This document shows positions 48,098-60,734 of a stretch of 64,000 nucleotides of DNA, in pieces. Both the position numbers and the translations under genes were made by a program. Origin of the DNA: Equus caballus (taxonomy: Eukaryota > Chordata > Mammalia > Perissodactyla > Equidae); assembly GCF_041296265.1 (NCBI RefSeq), contig NC_091693.1, forward strand, positions 9,891,001 to 9,955,000. The letters are read 5' to 3'. Numbering within the stretch: position 1 is the first letter of the stretch; every line of letters begins with the position of its first letter. The notes under the pieces were generated by a model. It did no database searches. It was not told the origin of the DNA and was given only the letters and a program-made list of their open reading frames with translations.

Positions 48098-48426
48098 CCC
48101 AAACAGTACAATTATTAAAAATCACTGGGGCAGTAAAGCAGAGGAATACACAGTTGGCCAAATACCATCTTTCATAGCAGACAGTAGTAGGTGATTCTGG
48201 ATTTCTATCTATTTCTCTGTCATTTCATTGACATCACCCTCTCAGTTACCCAACTGCCCTCCAGGCCACAGTGTGAGAGACGGGGGAGGCGAAGTTACCT
48301 TGGCTGTTTGGTATATTCTAATTTAAATGTAATGAATATCATGTGTAATAAAGATATGCTTTTTTTAAAAAAAATAATAAACCAATCAACCAGTACAATG
48401 TCACCATAATTTACCTAAAATGCTAT

Positions 48427-48642
48427 CAAGGAGGGACCAGCCTGGTGGCATAGTGGTTAAGTTCGTGTGCTCCGCTTCAGTGGCCCAGGATTTGCAGGTT
48501 TGGATCCCAGGTGTGGACCTACACACCACTCATCAAGCCATGCTGTGGTGGCGTCCCACGTATAAAATAGAGGAAGACTGGCGACAGATATTAGCTCAGG
48601 GTCGATCTTCCTCTCAAAAAAAAAAAAAAAAGAAAAAGGAAA
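48427..48642 (+). mobile_element. ERE SINE, plus strand
   Basis: gagggaccagcctggtggc to a long A tail. The 10-base flank aaaatgctat (48417-48426 and 48643-48652) is the likely target duplication. Confidence 0.92.
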
Positions 48643-48652
48643 AAAATGCTAT

Positions 48653-49460
48653 TAGTGAGAACTCACATACACTCCTGGTGGCAGGATAAGTGGGTATAAC
48701 CACTTTAGAAACTAGTTGGCATTTTTTACTGAAGTTGAAAATGTGCCTCCCCCAGGACCCAGCAATTCGACCCTAGAGCCAGGAAACTCATACTAGAATA
48801 TTCCTGAGAGCATTGTTCCTCACAGCTTCAGCCTGAAAATGACCCAGATGCCCATCCACTGTAGGATGTGTAAATAAAGGTAGTCACAGAATGGAATACT
48901 ATGTAGCAATAAAAAGGAGTTAACTATAAGTACCCACTGCAGACTGAATGAACCTCAAAAGCATAATTTTGAGTGAAAGATGCTGGACAGAAGTCACCCG
49001 AAGTGTGGTTCCAGGACAACCAGACAGCCTGGGACAAGCCTGGCTACACCTGTGGTCCCAAGGTAGTTAGGGTAATTATTAATAGTGACTTCTATTGCTT
49101 CCAAAATTTCCTGGTTTGGATGATAAATTACTCACACCAATGGTTCTATTCTCAGCAAGTTCGCACACGGGCTAAACTAATCAATATTGTTTACGGATGC
49201 GCGCATAGGTACTAAAACAACATGAAGAAAAGCAGAGCAGAGAAGTGAATAGCATGAAAGTGAGGACGGTGGCTCCTAGAGGAAAGGAGAGAGCTTCAAC
49301 CAGAAGGAGCACACAGGGAAGCATCTGGGAGCTGGCGATATTCTCGCTGTTGACTTGGGTGCCAGTTACATGGGTAAATTTATAATTATTTGTTAACGGT
49401 ACATATGTTTTATGTACTTTTCTGTATGGATGGTATATTTCACAATTAAAAATAAATGAT
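48653..49460 (+). mobile_element. Old L1 fragment with 3' end, plus strand
   Basis: ggacccagcaattcgaccc, agatgcccatccactgtagg, gaatggaatactatgtagca and the end gtgccagttacatgggt ... cacaattaaaaataaatgat follow an L1ME-like 3' part. Confidence 0.65.
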
Positions 49461-49464
49461 GCCA

Positions 49465-50755
49465 TCAATGAACACCATGCTTATTTAAGCCAAAGAACGC
49501 AATTGTCTAATTGCATCTTAGTGCAAGAAATAATTCACATTTGTCGAGTGCTTTCTTTGTGGGGCACTCTGGGAAATTCTTTCCGTGCATCCTTTCGCTC
49601 CCAGGAGGCAGTGGTGACATTTCTGGGCGAGAGGGCATCACAGGGCTAGCAAGGGACACTGGTTTGGGGAATTAGTGGTGACAGCCTGAAGTCCCAACTC
49701 TAACTTTTTCATGACTTTGGGCAAAAAGGCTTTCCCTCTGAGTATGAGATTTCTCCTCTGAAAATGGGAAAGGTCGGGTCCACATCCCCTCACCATAATC
49801 CCCAAGCCCACAAGCTCTGAAAACGGAAAGTCTTTCTCAGACCCAGGTGGTGTCAGAGCTGACTTGACTGGCGTGAGGTTTTGTTTATTCCCCTGGGAAT
49901 GAACAGGCATTTCGCTGAAGAAATATCAGTACGTCGGAGCACACGATGCTCCGCAGCCTCGCCGGGCGTCTCACGTAACGTACAGGATGCATTCCATAGG
50001 ACTTGTCTAATATTCATTCATAGTCTGGATTCCCAAACGCATTTGGCCTCAAAAGTTTTGGATAAGACACTGAGGACTTCTAATAACTCCCGCCTCTCAT
50101 GGAGGTGGGAAAATTAAAAGGTCAAGCCTGGCCCTCAACAAATGTTGGTTGTTGTGACTGTGATTAACAGTGAAGGTGGGCGAAGGCACTGGAGTCTGTC
50201 TGCACCTCCACACAGCGGAGTCACGCGGCCACTGAACCCACGACCAGAGGAACGTGGGCTGAGGGGGGAAGAGCTCAGAAAGTAAGGGACGAAACACGGC
50301 AGAAAACCACACTGACGGCAAAGTCAGGGCCACGTGCTGAATTTTAAGAAGAAAATGCTAAGTTCAAAATCTCTCTATAAAAAAGAGAGGGAAGGACCCA
50401 ACAGGGTCATGGCGTTAACAGCGGTTATTCCCAGGGGAGGAGTCTGTGCTGGTTAAGAAACATCCTTCACAAAATACTAACGGTTGCTGTTAACTGAGAA
50501 CTGACTCAGCTCTAGGTACGTGGGGATGCTTCACAAAACCCCACAGGAGCCCCACAGACAACATGAGGCAGGCGCTGTTTTTCAGCTGGGGAAACTGAGG
50601 CGTGGAGGAGGGCAGCGACGAACCCAAGGTCACCAGCCAAGTCAGTGGCAGAGCTGGGATTTGAACCTCGGTGTGGAAGATGCCAGCGTCTGTGCCACTG
50701 TGCACATCTTCATCTCTTTCTTAGTTTCTCAATTGTCTGACTTTATTTTCCCCAT
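49465..50755. other. Unassigned intronic sequence with MIR pieces
   Basis: About 50480-50690 is an antisense MIR (ggggaaactgaggcgtgg; ggcagagctgggatttgaacc). About 50110-50180 is a short MIR-like end. No exon is recognised. Confidence 0.45.
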
Positions 50756-50770
50756 AAAAATTTCATCATA

Positions 50771-51008
50771 GGGCCACCCAGTGGCGTATTGGTTAAGTGC
50801 ACACGTTCTGCGTCGGCTGCCTGGGGTTCACCAGTTCAGATCCCAGGTGCGGACATGGCACCGCTTGGCAAGCCATGCTGTGGTAGGCGTCCCACATATA
50901 AAGTAGAGGAAGATGGGCACGGATGTGAGCTCAGGGCCAGTCTTCCTCAGCAAAAAGAGGAGGATTGGCAGCAGATGTTAGCTCAGGGCTAATCTTCCTC
51001 AAAAAATA
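50771..51008 (+). mobile_element. ERE SINE, plus strand
   Basis: gggccacccagtggcgtattgg to cctcaaaaaataaa. A perfect 15-base target duplication aaaaatttcatcata flanks it (50756-50770 and 51009-51023). Confidence 0.95.
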
Positions 51009-51120
51009 AAAAATTTCATCATAAATTTGAAAGAATAGTAAAACGAACATCTCTGTATGTTCCACATTTTGCCATATTTGCTTTCTCTCTATTTTCATGA
51101 ATTCTTAAATATTTCGACAC

Positions 51121-51354
51121 GGGGCTGGCCCAGTGGCGTAGTGATTAACGTCACATGCTCCAATTCAGAGCCCAGAGTTCACACATTCGCATCCCAGGCA
51201 TGGACCTATGCCATGCTGTGGTGGTATCCCACATATAAAGTCAAGGAAGATGGGCACAGATGTTAGCTCAGCAACAATCTTCCTCAAGCCCCAAAAGAGG
51301 GAGACTGGCAACAGATGTTAGCTCAGGGCCAATCTTCCTCACCAAAAAAAAAAA
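51121..51354 (+). mobile_element. ERE SINE, diverged, plus strand
   Basis: ggggctggcccagtggcgtagtg, ttcgcatcccaggc, tgttagctcagcaacaatct to an A tail. It lies about 110 bases from the previous copy in the same orientation. Confidence 0.92.
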
Positions 51355-51359
51355 ACCTT

Positions 51360-52230
51360 CAACTTGCATCTCCTAAGAAAGAATCAGAGCCCTTTTTAGG
51401 TCTTCACAACCACTTACCACCAAGAGAAGTCCATTCTGCCCTCTCATACCCAGCCCGTGAACAATTTTCCTCATTGACCCAGAAAAGTCTTCTGCAGCTG
51501 TTTGTTCCTGACAAGCTCAGGGGCTTGCACACTGCTGTGGGTGGTTACGGTTCCCCAATTTAATCTAAAACACTACCCTTCCTTTTCCATTTTCTTAGAT
51601 TATATTACTTTTATCATAGAAAAAAAAATAAGGCACTCTCATTTCTATTTGATTTGTGAACCACGTGTATAACCTGATTGGGTTAAACAATAAAAATCAG
51701 TAGTTAAATAAACAGCCAACAGGGAAGCTGACAGGAATGCTGTGATCATTAGGAAAGCTGTCGCCATCTATTTTTAGCAAGAGATTAATGTGTAAAAGCT
51801 GATAAACCAAGAGATAACCATCCAAGAATCTGCTTTAAAGATGTGGAAGTAACTACCAGAGGAATCAAAAGCAGAAAAGATTTAAAACGATGCGCCACAG
51901 ACCACAAGTTACTTTTTACCATTTCTGAAAAGTAACTTAATTTCCAAACGTTTTCATTGGCCGTGGGGCTGGCGGCTGCGGTTTAAAGGATCCGTTATTT
52001 TTCCTGTAAAGCTTTGTCTTTCCTATTTGTCCTTTGTTCTTGTGCGTTCCCGGGACGTTTTTAAAAAGCTGTTATTATTTATTCTAAAAGTGTGTTTGCA
52101 ATAGTGCGATCTTCCCAAAGCGGGAGTGAACAGATGCTGTCTAAAGTTGAAGGAACAAGATACCCAGCGTTCAGCAATATTCCTGGACACTGCAAAAGTT
52201 GACTTAGAAGAACCAAATTTAAATTGGGAG
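51360..52230. other. AT-rich sequence beside the FBXO17 CpG island, unassigned
   Basis: No exon or clear repeat recognised; composition changes sharply to GC-rich after about 52260. Confidence 0.4.
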
Positions 52231-52239
52231 GAGCTCAAA

Positions 52240-53220
52240 ACACCCTGTGCCCAGTTGCTAAATCAAGCAACGGCGCCGGCGCCGGGAGACCGCGGATGGG
52301 CAGGGTCTGCGAAGGGGCGGCGGCCGGCAGGGACAATGGGCACAGCTGCTGGCGAGCGGCCCGGCCCTTCGCCGGCTGCAGCGGACACGTGTCGGTCGCT
52401 GCGTTTGGAGGGACGGACTTAATGGTGGCCTCGCAGCGGGCGGAGCGGGACAGGTTTGCAAAGCAAAGCCCTCCCCGCAGGATCTGGGGCTCACTCTGGC
52501 CCGGGAGCCCAGGACCGGAGGCCCAGGAAAGGGCGCAGGGGCACAGGACGCCCGGGACCCGCCCCTCCGGGTAGGGTCTGGGGGCGGAAATCCTTCCTGG
52601 GACCCCCAGCGGCGAGTGGGGACCGGACGCGGGTCCCGACCTGTGCCGGCGCTCACCTGGTGGCCCGCTCGGAGGCGGCGGCGGGCAAAGATCCCCTTTA
52701 CCCCGCTGCTCCGGGAGGCGGGCGGGGGCTCCCTGGATCGGCCCCCCAGGGAGCCCCGGGGCGGGCGGTCCTCCCCCGGGGGTGCTGGCGGCCGCGGCGG
52801 CTCTGGATGCGGCCCGCCCTCCTCGGGCGGCTGCGCCGGCGGGCGGGACCCGGGAGCGCGGCGGGCGCCGGGCCGGGCCCAGCTGCCACGAGGCGGGCGG
52901 GGACCAGAGCCAGCCCCGAGCTCCCGGGTCTGGGGGCCCGCCCCTCGGGGAGCCTGCGCGGTCCCCACGTGGGGACCTGCGGCCCCGGCGCCCCGCGATC
53001 TGACACCTGGGTCCCCGGCGCCCAGCCCGCCGCCTCCTCTGGGCGAGCTCCACCTCCGGGAGCCTCCCGCCGTGGGGACGCCCCCGGCTCCCCCAGGACC
53101 CCCAGACCCGGGTTTCCTTCTCACCCCGGCCTCCCGCCTCCAGCCGCCTCCGCCATTCGCAACACCTCCCCACCATCTGTCCTCTGCTCTTACGTGGCTT
53201 AGCTGAGACTGTGACGCTGG
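52240..53220 (-). promoter_or_regulatory. FBXO17: CpG island, probable FBXO17 promoter and non-coding first exon
   Basis: About 1 kb of very GC- and CpG-rich unique sequence in an AT-rich repeat-filled setting. On the minus strand a strong donor, CCACCAG|GTGAGC, ends a possible exon at 52657. The FBXO17 first coding exon has an acceptor before its ATG and needs an upstream exon; the human gene also has a long first intron. Long open frames across the island are a by-product of GC content. It could instead belong to an unknown transcript. Confidence 0.6.
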
Positions 53221-53224
53221 GCCT

Positions 53225-55440
53225 GGTTTGAAACACTGGATCAGAGTTCCTCCCGCGGGGATCCTCTCGAACTTACATCGTGTCCCCAGAGCCTCGGAAA
53301 CCCGGCCTGCTCCCACGCTGAGCCTCGCTACCCCGCTTGCTTCTCTGCGGCCGCGACAACCTGTGCCCCCTGCTTTGGAAACCCGCCCCCTGCCTGTATG
53401 ACACACAACTGGATTAACCCGAGGTTCAGGGCCAGCGAGGCCGAGGCCACCAGCTATTTGTCCCCTGCCCTCTGCCCTTGGGCCCGCACCGTTCCTGCAT
53501 TGCCCTAGATTGTCCAAAGGTCCTCAAGTGACTGCTCTCAGACATCCCAGGGCCGGTGCCCTGAATGCCAGGCCGCCCACCACGAGTAAAGCCTCGCTGG
53601 CACTCGCTCATGGCGTGCACTGTGCGCGATGCTTTATAGGCACGACCCCAGGGACGCTCTCCTGGGAAACTGAGGCCCAGAGAAACGTAGGCTATGCACC
53701 CGGTGCAAGTCGCTTGCTTGGGGGGAGAGGGGGTGGTCACACGACAGGAAAGGGTTCGGGCGTGGGTTCCCCGGTCCCCTCCTCTAGGAGCTTCTGCAAG
53801 GGACCCCAGCGCCATTGCGAGGACCGCGTGGGATCCCGCGTGCAGCGCCGAGGGATCCTTACCTCTCCGTCACCTGGACCCACCGCCTTTCCGAGCATTT
53901 CTGTCGCAGGTCGTAACATTATTGCATTATTTGTAGCGTTTTTAGTACAGATCCACACACAGTCTCTTATCTAAGAGGCTTGGGATTCCGGATTTTTTCT
54001 AGGAGGCGATAGGAGGCATATACCGTACACAGAGTTCTGCAATAGTCCCAGCAGAGTGACGGCCATGCTCCGTGATCGCGCGATGTTTCTGCTTCAAAGC
54101 GCGTCTGGAGAGGAGCACACGCGTAGTGGAATAGAAGTTATAAATCCCCCCGACGTCGCTTCAGTCGGGTCTTACTGCGTGGAGAGCTGGGGGGCCTAAT
54201 TGGTGAAGAAAGTTTGCTTGCGGACTGGAGATAATAGCAATGACTTTTTCTTTCTTTTATTGATACCATCAATAAGCGCCTGCTGTGCACCAGATGCAGA
54301 CCGCATGGATGACGTGGGTTTACAGGCACCATGCGATTTATGTCAATAAAGGATACCAGCTTATTTTAGATGAGTTGGAAAAATCACAGGGGACTCCAGT
54401 AAAATAATTGGATCATCAAAGGATGCTAAAACCATTGGTAAAGGTTGTTGCGGAACATTCTAGAATCATCCCCCTCCCCCCCCAGATGACGTATTCATTA
54501 CAAAGGGGAAAAAATGTACCTACCTAGTGAGGGGGAGTGGGTTCTGGCAGACACCCTCTTAACCGAGTGATCAATATCCCCAAAGTGGGACAGCGTGACA
54601 TCAAGTGCCTCTTGATGTGAAACTATAGGAAGTACACAAAAGTGCCTATGCGGAACTCTTGTAAAAAAAAAAAAAAAAAGCTAAACCTGTGTTTAGTAAT
54701 GAAGGATATACCCAAGATAACTGGCCAGGGCTTTTTTCAAAAAAAGAGACGTAACACCCAAATGCGGTGTGCACGGTGACCGGGTCCCGGCTGGGCCGTT
54801 CGCTCTGGGTGCTCTTTGCTCTGCTGGTTTCTTCTCCTGTCTGGTGCTGCTCGCCTGCTCCTAGCCATTCTCCAAGGAGAGGCGAGGCCACTGCCTGGAG
54901 GTGATGGCGGTGTGCTTTCTGCTGGAAGCCTGGGCCTGTTTTCCTCTGCCCTTGAGTTGGAGCATGAATGGCAGCTTTGTGGCCGGGTGTGGGGCTAGCC
55001 GCCAGGCTGGCCTCACATGTGGGTGGGTGAGGCCAGGAGCCCTCTTCCTGCCACCCCTCCCTTCTACCACAAGTGCCAGAAGAGGACTGGCTTTTTTAAG
55101 AAGCCAGCCCCTCCCTCGTTCCCACCTCAGCTGTCAGAGAGTTGGGTCTTCTTAGGGGTCCACCCTGCAGTCCTTGTTTTCCTCGACGTGAGTGGGGGGT
55201 GGCCTGTGCCCTGGAGAAAGGGGACGTGGGATGGTGCACGAAATGCAGGCAGGCTGTCATCGGGGCCGTCTTGGCTATCTTTTCTCGCTCCTGCCTCCTC
55301 CCCACAACCCAGGTGATGCTGGGTTCCCTCTTGCGGGCAGCCCTCTCCTGAATGACCTCTGATTCCTGTCCCCAAGCCTCTACCTGATTTGTCTGCCAGA
55401 ACTGTGTGGGCATCTCCCCAGTGGAGATGGTCTCTGTGGG
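53225..55440. other. Region upstream of the CpG island, no gene recognised
   Basis: About 53600-53730 has antisense MIR-like sequence (gggaaactgaggcccagag). About 54255-54345 resembles antisense L2 (gcgcctgctgtgcaccagatg). The rest is unassigned; a short promoter-antisense transcript could arise here but nothing shows it. Confidence 0.4.
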
Positions 55441-55449
55441 TCATTGACT

Positions 55450-55950
55450 AATGGTCCCCTAAAGATGTCCACGCCTGGATCCTTGGAACCTGTGAATGTT
55501 CCCTTACATGGCAAAAGGGATATTGCAGATGGAGGAGGTGAAGGATCTTGAAACGGGGAGGTTAACCTGGTTTCTCTGGGCGGGTCCTGAATAGAATCCC
55601 AGTGGTCCTCCTAAGAGGGGGACAGGAGGAGGCGGGGATGGCGGTGGACAACAGAAGCAGAGATTGCAGTGACGAGATGTGAAGAGCGAGGAAGAGGCCA
55701 CCAGCCCAGGAAGAAAGGTGGAAGAAACCAGGAAGAAAGGTGGCCGCTAGACACTGAAAAAGGCAAGGACACGGATTCCCCACTCAGCATCTCCAGAAGG
55801 GACCAACCCGGCCAACACCTTGACTTCAGCCCAGTGAAACTGACTTGGAACTTCTAACCCCCAGAACGCTAAAAGAATACATTGTGTTGTTTTAAGGCAC
55901 TAAGCTGATGGCAATTTGTTCCAGCAGCCACAGGAAAGAACACAGTCTCC
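55450..55950 (+). mobile_element. MLT1-type (ERVL-MaLR) solo LTR
   Basis: MLT1 order is clear: ggaacctgtgaatgttccc, ttacatggcaaaagggatat, cagaagcagagattgcagtg, acaccttgacttcagcc, cttctaacccccagaac, ttgttttaaggcactaagc, caatttgttccagcagcc. It is an ancient fossil LTR (pre-dating the placental orders), no internal region attached. Confidence 0.75.
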
Positions 55951-56219
55951 TTCTCAATCTTTTTGCCGTTGTCACTTGACTTGCTTTTTTATTCCACTGC
56001 TTTATACAAATGAGAGAGTGTAAGGACACTCTCAGATGGCGGGCTCCGGGTCAGACCTTATCTCTTGGTGACACCCCTGATTCCTGAGCTCCCCAAGGCA
56101 AGTCTCTGTGTTGTCAGTTTCCTTATGGTGTGAGGATCAAGTCAGACGATGCCGAAGTCACAGGTTGGCAGCCTCCAGTTTAGAGTAGACCCACAGGTAC
56201 GTTTTGTGTCGCTTTCAGT

Positions 56220-57490
56220 TTTGTAAAGTTTCTCATTGTATTTCTTTTGAATAGGAGAATACATTTACACTGTGTACAATTTAAAAAGTATAAAAAAAGG
56301 TTTCCAGTGCTAAGCTCTCTTCTACTGCTGCCCTCAGCTACTCCAGGTTTTCCCTTGATTCTGATAGATTCTTGCAGAAATTTTCTATATGTAGACCAGG
56401 AATTTCACACACACACTGTAAACAGTAACATACGATATACTCCTTGTTCGACACTTTGCTTTTATCATTTCATATAGTTTGGTGATCTTACCATATCACT
56501 ACATAGAGAACTGCCTTCTTTCTTTTTTACTTTTTTTTAGGTATGCCCCCCCTTTTTTTTTTGGTGAGGAAGATTGGCCCCGAGCTGACACCTGTTGCCA
56601 GTCTTCCTCTATTTTGTATGTGGGATGCTGCCACAACATGGCTGACGAGTGGTGTAGGTCTGTGCCTGGGATCTGAACCCACAAACCTGGGTCACTGAAG
56701 CAGAGTGCACTGAACTTTAACCACGAGGTCATGAGGCCAGCCCACAATCTGACCACTTTTCAGTGTACGATTCAGTGGCATTAGTTACATTCATAATGCT
56801 TTGCAACCATCACCATTATCTCCTTCCCAAATTTTTTGTCATCTTAAACAGAAGCTCTACCCATTAAGCAATAACTCCCCATTCCTTTCTCCCTCCAGCC
56901 CCCATAACCTCTAACCTCCTTTCTGTCTCTATGACTTGGCCTGTTCTGGATAGTCCATATTTGTGGAATCATACAATATCTGTCCTTTTGTGTCTGGCTT
57001 CTATCACTTAGCATCACGTTTCCATAGTTCATCCATGTGGTCGTAGCGTGCATGAGTACTTCATTCCTTTTCATGGCTGAATAATATTCCCTGGTGTGGA
57101 TAGACTGTATTTTGTTTATCCATCCCCAGCTGATGGATGCTTGGTTTGTGTCCACCTGTTGGCTCCTGTGGAGAAGGCTGCTAGGAACATTCACCTACAT
57201 GTATCTGCTTCAGTCCCTGTTTTCGGTTCTTCGGGGTATATACACCTAGGAGTGGAATTGCTGGTCCACGTGGTTCTGTTAATTCTATGTGTAACTTTTT
57301 AAAGACCAGTCAAAACGGTTTCCCACAGAGGCTGCACCATTCTACACTCCCACCAGCAACGTACGAGGGTTCCAGTTTCTCCACATCCTCCCCAACACTT
57401 ATTTTCCTTTTTATTATTAATTATTATTGTTATAGCCATCCTATTAGATGTGAAGTGGTGTACAATCTCAGCTTTTATTCTCATCAACCA
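56220..57490 (-). mobile_element. Antisense L1 3' end, split by an ERE
   Basis: 56745-57490 reads as the reverse of an L1 3' end and ORF2 tail (gtacgattcagtggcattag; ggctgaataatattccctgg; cacctaggagtggaattgct; cctattagatgtgaagtgg). 56220-56545 (gatcttaccatatcactaca) may be a second L1-derived piece. Confidence 0.75.
56551..56743 (-). mobile_element. ERE-related SINE, antisense
   Basis: tttttttttggtgaggaagattgg, ccccgagctgacacctgttg to gaggccagccc. Confidence 0.9.
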
Positions 57491-57494
57491 TTAA

Positions 57495-58188
57495 GATCTG
57501 GAATATCCAGCCCCTATATGTTTGCCAATTGAATGTGTTATCAAATGCTTTAAATCTTTGCCTAAGAAGTGAAAAATGGTAACTCACCGTCCATCGTCTT
57601 ATTTTGCATTTGTCTTGTGATGAGGAAATTGAGCATCTTTTCTTGTGTTGAAGAACCACTTTCATTTCTTTTCCCACGATTTGTCTGTTAATCAGCCTTT
57701 GCCCACTTTTCTGTGGTTCTGGCTCACAGGCTATGTTTTAAAAATAGTGTATTGGTGTTGCAAACCCTGAAAAACCACAGGGCTGATGTCACACAAAAGT
57801 CCAATTTTTATCTCCAGCTTCCCTTGGAAACAGAAAGGCCCGGCAGCTTGATTTGCACTCTCAGGTGGAGTGAGTGGCTGGAAGAGGGGCCCCCTGTGGG
57901 ATCCACCGTCTCCCGCTGTCATCGTCCCCAGCCTGAGCCGTGGCGTGCCTGGGCCCTCACCCATCACCAGACCTGCCTGGCCCTGTGGGCATTGATGGTG
58001 GCAGCTCCTGAGATAATCTTTTCAAAGCTCTTAGCCCAGAGCCCGGCCCTGCAGACCACGATGCTGTGAGCAGAGGAAGGGGATCTCAAAAACAGAGGCG
58101 GCTGGTCTCGTGTCAGTGATGGCGCTTCAGGGACCAGTGAATAAACTAGAGCGACAACTGCACGGCGAGGATGTGCACATTTGTCTTT
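57495..58188. other. Unassigned sequence
   Basis: 57500-57720 continues weak L1-like AT-rich sequence (gatgaggaaattgagcatc). 57720-58188 is not recognised, with no clear coding exon. Confidence 0.4.
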
Positions 58189-58189
58189 G

Positions 58190-58440
58190 TTTTTGTTTTT
58201 TTTGAGGAAGATTAGCCCTGACCTAACATCTGCCATCAATCCTCCTCTTTTTGCTGAGGAAGACTGGCCCTGAGCTAACATCCGTGCCCATCTTCCTCTA
58301 CTTTATATGTGGGACGCCTACCACAGCATGGCTTGACAGACAGTGCCACGTCTGCACCTGGGATCCGAATCGGTGAGCCCCGGGCTGCCAAAGTGGAACG
58401 TGCACGTGTGCACTTAACCACTGCGTCACTGGGCCAGCCT
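58190..58440 (-). mobile_element. ERE SINE, antisense
   Basis: tttttttgaggaagattagccc, gctgaggaagactggccctg, ctttatatgtgggacgcc to cactgggccagcct. Confidence 0.92.
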
Positions 58441-59040
58441 GAGGATGAGCCCATTCGGAGGGCAGAGAGTTAACATGCAAACGCATTTCAGGTAGAGGAA
58501 TCTTCTGAATGACGAAGGCAAGTTGCAAGGGGTGGGATTTACGACATGCTACCCCGAAATATGGCATATTGGATATTTTAAGCTGAAAGAGTTTGAGAAA
58601 ATGGCAGAAGCTGGAATTAGAGACTGGGTCTTTAATTAAATTAAGACTGGGTCCTAAGAGTAAATTTAAGAGCAAAGGAACACTTCTTCCTCCCCTACTC
58701 AAGAAACCCATTTGGGGAACGTAGAGAACACCAACGCAGATCGAGGCGTGGGTGTCAGTGTAGACACACACGCTCGTGTACAGATACAGACACACGCACT
58801 CGGATCTGTAGGTACACACGCAGAGGAAGCATCGAGAAAATATTCTCAGCGCACGCCCCGCCCGGAGAGAGCCCTGCCTGCAGGCCCGGGCTGGGTTCTC
58901 CGCTCTGCCGGGGGCGCCGTGCGCACTAACATCGGTGCTGTGGTTAGTTGGCGCTGGAGTTGGCGATTGGGACCAAGTATCGTGTGCCCACTCTCTCCCT
59001 CCCTCAGCCCCGTGTAAATGTCCCAACGTCCTCTCCCCGG
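58441..59040. other. Unassigned sequence
   Basis: 58530-58700 (gctaccccgaaatatggcat; gatattttaagctgaaagag) looks like an interspersed repeat I cannot name. 58740-58830 is rich in aca/cac words. No gene. Confidence 0.35.
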
Positions 59041-59042
59041 AT

Positions 59043-59490
59043 CCTCCATGGCTGCCAGGACAAACTGCCACAAACTCGATGCTTTAAAACAACACATGTT
59101 TCTTCTATGCGGTTCTGGAGGTCAGAAGTCCAAATTCAGCTTCACCGGGCGAGGAGGCAGGGCGTCGGCAGGGCCGCCTTCCTTCTGAGGCTCCAGGGAG
59201 AATCCGCTCCGGCCTCTGGGGCGGCCGGCTCTCCTTGGCTTGTGGCTGCATCGCTCCAGTCTCTGCCGCCCTCGTCGTATTGCCCGCTCCTGTTCTGCAG
59301 CTGAGGCTCCCTCTGCGTCCCTTGTAAGGACTCGTGATTACATGTAGGGCCACCTGGATAATCCGGGCTGGCGTCCCCATCTCAAGACCCTGTGAAGGCC
59401 CTTTTGCCGTATAAGGTAACATCCCCAAGTTCCAGGCATTAGGACCTAGATAATTTTGGGGGCCATTATTCAGCCTATCACAAACCATAG
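59043..59490 (-). mobile_element. MLT1-type (ERVL-MaLR) LTR, antisense
   Basis: Reverse MLT1 order: gctttaaaacaacacatgttt, gttctggaggtcagaagtcc, cttggcttgtggctgcatcg, ttgtaaggactcgtgattac, ccgtataaggtaacatcccc. Ancient fossil, LTR only. Confidence 0.7.
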
Positions 59491-59494
59491 ATCT

Positions 59495-60730
59495 TTTATA
59501 ATACGAGTAGTCATGATCCTAATAGTTGTCACACAGTAATGTTCCATCATTATTAGCTCTCAAATCTTATGTGCCCGGTGCTGGGCTTAGGGATCCAGGC
59601 CCGCTGTCTCATCGAAGCTCCCTGCAAGCTCCCATCACCATCCCAAAGATACAGGCGAAGACAACACAGGAGAGGGAGGAGCCGGATCGGGCCGGGAGCC
59701 CGTGGCCACCATCCTGGGCTGACCCCCTTAGGAGTGCAAGAATCCCAGTTCCCCTCGGATGCCCCCTTTCCTGGGGAGGATTCCTGAGTCTTTGTGTATG
59801 TTGGATCTTACAAATCCACTCAGTGAGGTGTTGGCCCCTTCACGAACTCCTCCTGCCATCATTTTGTGATGCTGGCCCGCCTCCGCAGGAGCGGCCCAGC
59901 TGAATCAGAGAACTGAAGACCGCGGGGTCGTCTCGGTGCCAGCGCACTGCGGGGACCCTGCAAACCATGGTCACGCCCACACAGATAATACCTCCAGGCG
60001 AGCGCTGGGCATGGTTTTCTCTGAGGCAGTTTGTGCCAGATCTCGAGGCTGCAACCTGGATGTCCTTTGAAGACCCGGACTTAGGAAGAAAGGGAGCCGG
60101 TGGCTTTTGTCAAGCTGGCCACCTGGGGGACCGGGAGTCTGTGGGTTGCCAGAGGGCTGCTGGCTTATGAGAAGACAATCTGAAAAGCAGTGTATGAATC
60201 TCGGATCTCTTGCAAAGAAATCTAGCCTTTCCTGGGGCAAAGACAGAGGAGAGCAGTGTTTACAGCTGATGGTGTGTGTGCCTGGGGTGGGTTGCCCTAC
60301 GACTTACAGGAGAGAAAATGTGTTTATTACCAACTGTAATATGTTTTCGGGAAAAAACTAAAAACACGTGCCAGGCACACCAAACTATAAGATCTTGGTT
60401 ATTATTGATCAAAATGAGGCTAATTAAAAAAAGAAAAAGAGCGTGTTGATTAAAAGATGATGTGGGGGTTTGGGAAAAGCCGACATTTTGCTGTTCTAAC
60501 AGAGATGCAAGTTGGAAGTTTATTTTGCTCTCCCCATTGGTCTCCAGGTTGACGAAATGACTCTGTTCCACAGAGTCAGTCAGGGACCCTGGTTCCTTCT
60601 AGGTGTTGGTCTTGTCTGTGTGGTCAGAGGGCTTGTCATCGCTACCACAGCCCACTGCCTGTGCCTGGCTGCAAGGGAGTATGGGAAATAGAGACTTTCT
60701 TTCTGGGCAGGGTAATTAGAATCTTCTGGT
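59495..60730. other. Unassigned sequence
   Basis: No exon or clear repeat seen; 59570-59670 has weak MIR/L2-like words only. Confidence 0.35.
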
Positions 60731-60734
60731 CAAC

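Noticed and set aside
52258-53517. A 419-codon open frame on the minus strand across the CpG island
   Set aside because: It is low-complexity Pro/Arg/Gly/Ala text with no domain, and equally long frames exist on the other strand; this is what GC-rich DNA gives by chance.
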